From contig JAGPHL010000041.1 of NCBI GenBank assembly GCA_018055515.1, positions 8,895 through 16,979 of the forward strand: a DNA stretch of 8,085 bases. The letters are read 5' to 3'. Made by a program: the position numbers and the translations under genes. Numbering within the stretch: the first letter of the stretch is position 1; each line of letters begins with the position of its first letter. This document shows, one piece after another, positions 6,123 through 8,085 of this stretch. Below the pieces are notes generated by a model, which searched no databases, had not been told where the DNA came from, and saw nothing but the letters and a program-made list of their open reading frames with translations. The DNA comes from Anaerolineae bacterium (lineage in GTDB: Bacteria > Chloroflexota > Anaerolineae > B4-G1 > SLSP01).

Positions 6123-7079
6123 ATGGAAGGTTTGTGTGGCAAGGGCATCTGGCTGGCCCACTCGTATGATCTGCAGCGCGCTGTGGAAATGGCGACCCGC
6201 ATCGAAGGTTCGCATCTGTTGGCGAAGGTGGGCCATGGGCCGCATTATTTTCCTGAATCCGCACGGGGATTGGTGGGGCGCATCCGCTCCCTGGGATTCA
6301 GTCCCCTGGCCTGGCTGCACGTCACCGATCGCGCGCCGGAAGAGGCCGCCTGGACGATTGTGCAATCCCTGGAATTGGGCTATGAGGCGGTGATCTTGTA
6401 CCTGGGCGCGGCGTTGTTGACCGGGCGACAATTGCAGCCCCTGGCGGAGGCGTTGCGCCAGGCCGAGGTGCCCGCGCCGCGCCTGCTGGTGGCGACGCCG
6501 CCGCCCGCGCATTTGCCCGATCGCGCCGCCCTGGAAGTCCTCGCGCCGCTGTGCCAGGGAGGGTGGATGCCGCTGTGCTTCCCGATCTGGGGCGGCACGG
6601 CGGATGACATGCTGGATTTCGAGGTGTATCAGGCCTTGCCCGAACTAAGTCTGATGTGGGGCCGCACGCCGGAGATCTACCCGGTGCTCTCACCGCAGTT
6701 CTCCCGGCAGGCCGAGACGCCTTTCCTGCCTGAGGATCTCATTCCCTGGGTCGAGGCGGTGATGCGGCACGGCGTGGATTTTTTCAGCGTCTATCACGCA
6801 GCGTTGGCCGAAAAGGCCCTGTGGCCGATTTTGCAGACGGCCACGCTGCGGTGTCAGCCCGCGGCGGTGTCGGTAGCGACGCCGGAGGAGCCGGGGGTGA
6901 TCCTGCCGCAGCCGGTTTATATCACCGTGAGCGCCAACGACACGGTATGGGGGATCATCTCACGCCATGGATTGAGCCGGACGCAGTTTTGGGAGTGGAA
7001 CGGACATTTGTGGGACAGCCGGGGGCTGCCACGGGATGCGGATTACCTGCAGGCCGGTTGGCGGGTGCGCGTCAAATAA
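6123..7079 (+). CDS. TIM-barrel-like protein with C-terminal LysM-like domain
   Basis: This is a 318-residue protein. Residues about 6-235 show regular beta/alpha alternation: GIWLAHSYD, HLLAKVGHG, SPLAWLHV, EAVILYLGA, RLLVATPPP, LSLMWGRTPEIYPVL, VDFFSVYHAAL. This recalls the glycoside-hydrolase-like (TIM barrel) domains found with peptidoglycan-binding modules. I cannot point to a catalytic Asp/Glu pair, so enzymatic activity is not claimed. Residues about 264-318 fit a LysM domain (YITVSANDTVWGIISRHGLSRTQFWEWNG, here interrupted by description: start YITVSANDT, middle WGIISRHGLS, end LQAGWRVRV), which usually binds peptidoglycan or chitin. There is no signal peptide or membrane span, so export is unexplained. 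A degenerate barrel used for binding is an alternative. No operon partner: a terminator lies upstream and a new promoter downstream. Confidence 0.75.
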   Translation: MEGLCGKGIWLAHSYDLQRAVEMATRIEGSHLLAKVGHGPHYFPESARGLVGRIRSLGFSPLAWLHVTDRAPEEAAWTIVQSLELGYEAVILYLGAALLTGRQLQPLAEALRQAEVPAPRLLVATPPPAHLPDRAALEVLAPLCQGGWMPLCFPIWGGTADDMLDFEVYQALPELSLMWGRTPEIYPVLSPQFSRQAETPFLPEDLIPWVEAVMRHGVDFFSVYHAALAEKALWPILQTATLRCQPAAVSVATPEEPGVILPQPVYITVSANDTVWGIISRHGLSRTQFWEWNGHLWDSRGLPRDADYLQAGWRVRVK

Positions 7080-7089
7080 CCGGGGTGCG

Positions 7090-7117
7090 TTGCCTTTCTT
7101 AAGGTCTGTGGTATAAT
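7090..7117 (+). promoter_or_regulatory. rplS promoter (extended -10)
   Basis: TATAAT at 7112-7117 is a perfect -10 hexamer, preceded by TGG (extended -10). TTGCCT at 7090-7095 is a 4-of-6 match to the -35 with a 16-bp spacer. It begins 11 nt after the upstream stop codon and predicts an rplS leader of about 40-45 nt. It is the strongest promoter in the window, as expected for a ribosomal protein gene. Confidence 0.8.
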
Positions 7118-7127
7118 CTGCTCTCGC

Positions 7128-7145
7128 TGCCGGCTTCGGGCGGCA
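7128..7145 (+). other. rplS leader hairpin with UUCG loop
   Basis: TGCCG (7128-7132) pairs with CGGCA (7141-7145). After a G-G mismatch a C-G pair closes a TTCG tetraloop. ATTTTG follows. It starts a few nt after the predicted transcription start and ends before the AGGGAG ribosome binding site. It may be a 5' stabiliser or a site for L19 feedback control, since L19 leaders are known in other bacteria; whether this matches any known class is untested. Confidence 0.45.
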
Positions 7146-7152
7146 ATTTTGT

Positions 7153-7158
7153 AGGGAG
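7153..7158 (+). promoter_or_regulatory. rplS ribosome binding site
   Basis: AGGGAG sits 8 nt before the ATG at 7167, a near-ideal Shine-Dalgarno arrangement that fixes the rplS start. Confidence 0.8.
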
Positions 7159-7166
7159 AAAGTAAC

Positions 7167-7517
7167 ATGAATCTGGTTGAATCACTCGAACGCCAGTTGC
7201 AGCCGAATCCGGCTATTCCAGAATTGCGGCCTGGCGATACCGTCAAAGTGCATGTGCGGATTGTTGAAGGTGGGCGTGAACGGGTGCAGCCCTTCCAGGG
7301 GACGATCATTCGTCTGCGCAAGGGCGGCGCGAACGCTAATTTCACGGTACGCCGTATCGCTTCCAACGGGATTGGGGTTGAGCGTACTTTCTTGCTGCAT
7401 TCTCCGCGTGTGGAGAAAGTAGAAGTGCTGCGACACGCCAAGGTGCGCCGTGCGCAACTGTACTTCCTCCGCGACCGGCGGGGCAAGGCCGCGCGCTTAA
7501 AGGAAGATCGCAGATAG
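7167..7517 (+). CDS. rplS: 50S ribosomal protein L19
   Basis: The 116-residue product has the normal L19 length and signature blocks. These are RPGDTVKVHVRIVEG (residues 21-35), RVQPFQGTIIRLR (39-51), FTVRRIASNGIGVERTF (59-75), LHSP (77-80) and VRRAQLYFLRDRRGKAAR near the C-terminus. L19 binds 23S rRNA on the large subunit at the interface with the small subunit. The gene has its own promoter and leader. In many bacteria it ends the rpsP-rimM-trmD operon, but here the upstream neighbour is an unrelated LysM protein gene. It is followed after 14 nt by a class I amidotransferase gene with no terminator between, so the two may be cotranscribed. No odd substitutions were seen. Confidence 0.97.
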   Translation: MNLVESLERQLQPNPAIPELRPGDTVKVHVRIVEGGRERVQPFQGTIIRLRKGGANANFTVRRIASNGIGVERTFLLHSPRVEKVEVLRHAKVRRAQLYFLRDRRGKAARLKEDRR

Positions 7518-7531
7518 CACTGTCGGCAGTC

Positions 7532-8085
7532 ATGCGACCCATTATCGGCATTACAGGGCGGAAGGACACTTCCGCCCGTTTGGTGCATAGCCAGATGTAT
7601 TCCGTGGGCGAGACCTACGTCCACGCGGTGCATCAGGTTGGTGGTGCCCCGGTGATCCTGCCTCCCATGCTGGCGGAAGCCGATTGGACGGCGTTGCTGG
7701 GACGCCTTGATGGGCTGCTGCTCTCCGGCGGCGAAGACCTCCATCCGCGCCAGTATGGGCAGCCCCCTGAGGCTTGGTTGGGGGGCGTGGATGAGACGCG
7801 GGACACATCGGAGCTGGGCTTGATTCGCGCTGCATTGGAGATGCAAAAGCCGATTTTCGCCATCTGCCGCGGGATTCAGGTGCTCAATGTGGCGTTGGGT
7901 GGCACGCTGTATCAGGACCTCGCGGCGCAAGTCCCCGGCGCGTTGGATCACGCCTTCCTGATGAGCCGCTCGCTGGATCAAAGCGTCCATCCGGTGACGC
8001 TGGAGGCCGACAGCGCGTTGGCGCGGATTTTGGGCGGCGTCACTTTTGCGGTGAACAGCGCGCATCACCAGAGCATTCAGACGCC
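7532..8085 (+). CDS. Gamma-glutamyl-gamma-aminobutyrate hydrolase-like amidotransferase, peptidase C26 (3' partial)
   Basis: The frame runs off the window end with 184 residues visible; the family is about 230-255. MRPIIGITGR is a typical N-terminus. GLLLSGGEDLHP (61-72) carries the oxyanion-side glycines. DETRD (87-91) matches the family DxxRD. IFAICRGIQVLNVALGG (108-124) holds the nucleophile Cys112 in the elbow, and VNSAHHQSI (174-182) is the conserved His block. The downstream catalytic His/Glu part is missing only because of the window edge. Such enzymes hydrolyse gamma-glutamyl amide bonds; PuuD does this in putrescine breakdown. Nothing in the window shows a putrescine pathway, so the substrate is open. 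No good ribosome binding site precedes the ATG (AGGAAGA is about 25 nt away), so translation may be coupled to rplS, whose stop is 14 nt upstream. Confidence 0.92.
   Translation, partial: MRPIIGITGRKDTSARLVHSQMYSVGETYVHAVHQVGGAPVILPPMLAEADWTALLGRLDGLLLSGGEDLHPRQYGQPPEAWLGGVDETRDTSELGLIRAALEMQKPIFAICRGIQVLNVALGGTLYQDLAAQVPGALDHAFLMSRSLDQSVHPVTLEADSALARILGGVTFAVNSAHHQSIQT

Noticed and set aside
5289..6512. 407-codon open frame on the - strand
   Set aside because: It crosses a strong terminator and two + strand genes, and its sequence is the complement of the Thr/Pro repeat region; no family features.
7043..8068. 341-codon open frame on the - strand
   Set aside because: It is antisense to rplS and to the C26 amidotransferase, both clearly recognised by motifs.

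Overview
The window looks like a piece of a high-GC bacterial chromosome, most likely Chloroflexota (Anaerolineae-like). The inference rests on several signs. There is a multi-PDWL-motif membrane protein and a MutL-family ATPase with no mutase genes in sight. There is a membrane protein with a TATPTP-type extracytoplasmic linker. A 7-bp ATTACGN direct repeat lies in an intergenic region, and there are clear extended -10 promoters. All genes supported here are on the + strand. No tRNA, rRNA, CRISPR array or insertion sequence was seen.

Region 1 (1-5153) is a tightly packed four-gene operon whose first gene starts before the window. The genes encode: (i) a protein with a long acidic/proline-rich N-terminal region carrying six PDWL-like motifs, one membrane span, an alpha/beta extracytoplasmic domain and a C-terminal span; (ii) a multi-pass membrane protein; (iii) a MutL ('glutamate mutase L') family ASKHA ATPase with an extra C-terminal domain; (iv) a protein with a biotinyl/lipoyl-like barrel-sandwich N-terminal part and a KOW/SH3-like C-terminus. 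Gaps are 4, 3 and 1 nt, so the four products probably act together. This is the best candidate in the window for an undescribed system: a membrane-associated MutL-type machine without its B12 mutase.

Region 2 (about 5148-5996) is a single-gene unit. It has an extended -10 promoter overlapping the end of region 1, a roughly 130-nt leader holding a hairpin and five 7-bp repeats, and a gene for a doubly anchored membrane protein ending in a PDTG-hydrophobic-basic tail that resembles a sortase signal. A strong intrinsic terminator closes it.

Region 3 (6123-7079) encodes a cytosolic-looking protein with a TIM-barrel-like N-terminal part and a C-terminal LysM-like domain.

Region 4 (about 7090-8085) starts with the best promoter in the window and a short leader hairpin with a UUCG loop. 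It then carries rplS (ribosomal protein L19) and, 14 nt later, a gamma-glutamyl-gamma-aminobutyrate hydrolase-like class I amidotransferase (peptidase C26) cut off by the window end. Here rplS is outside the common rpsP-rimM-trmD-rplS arrangement, at least on its upstream side.
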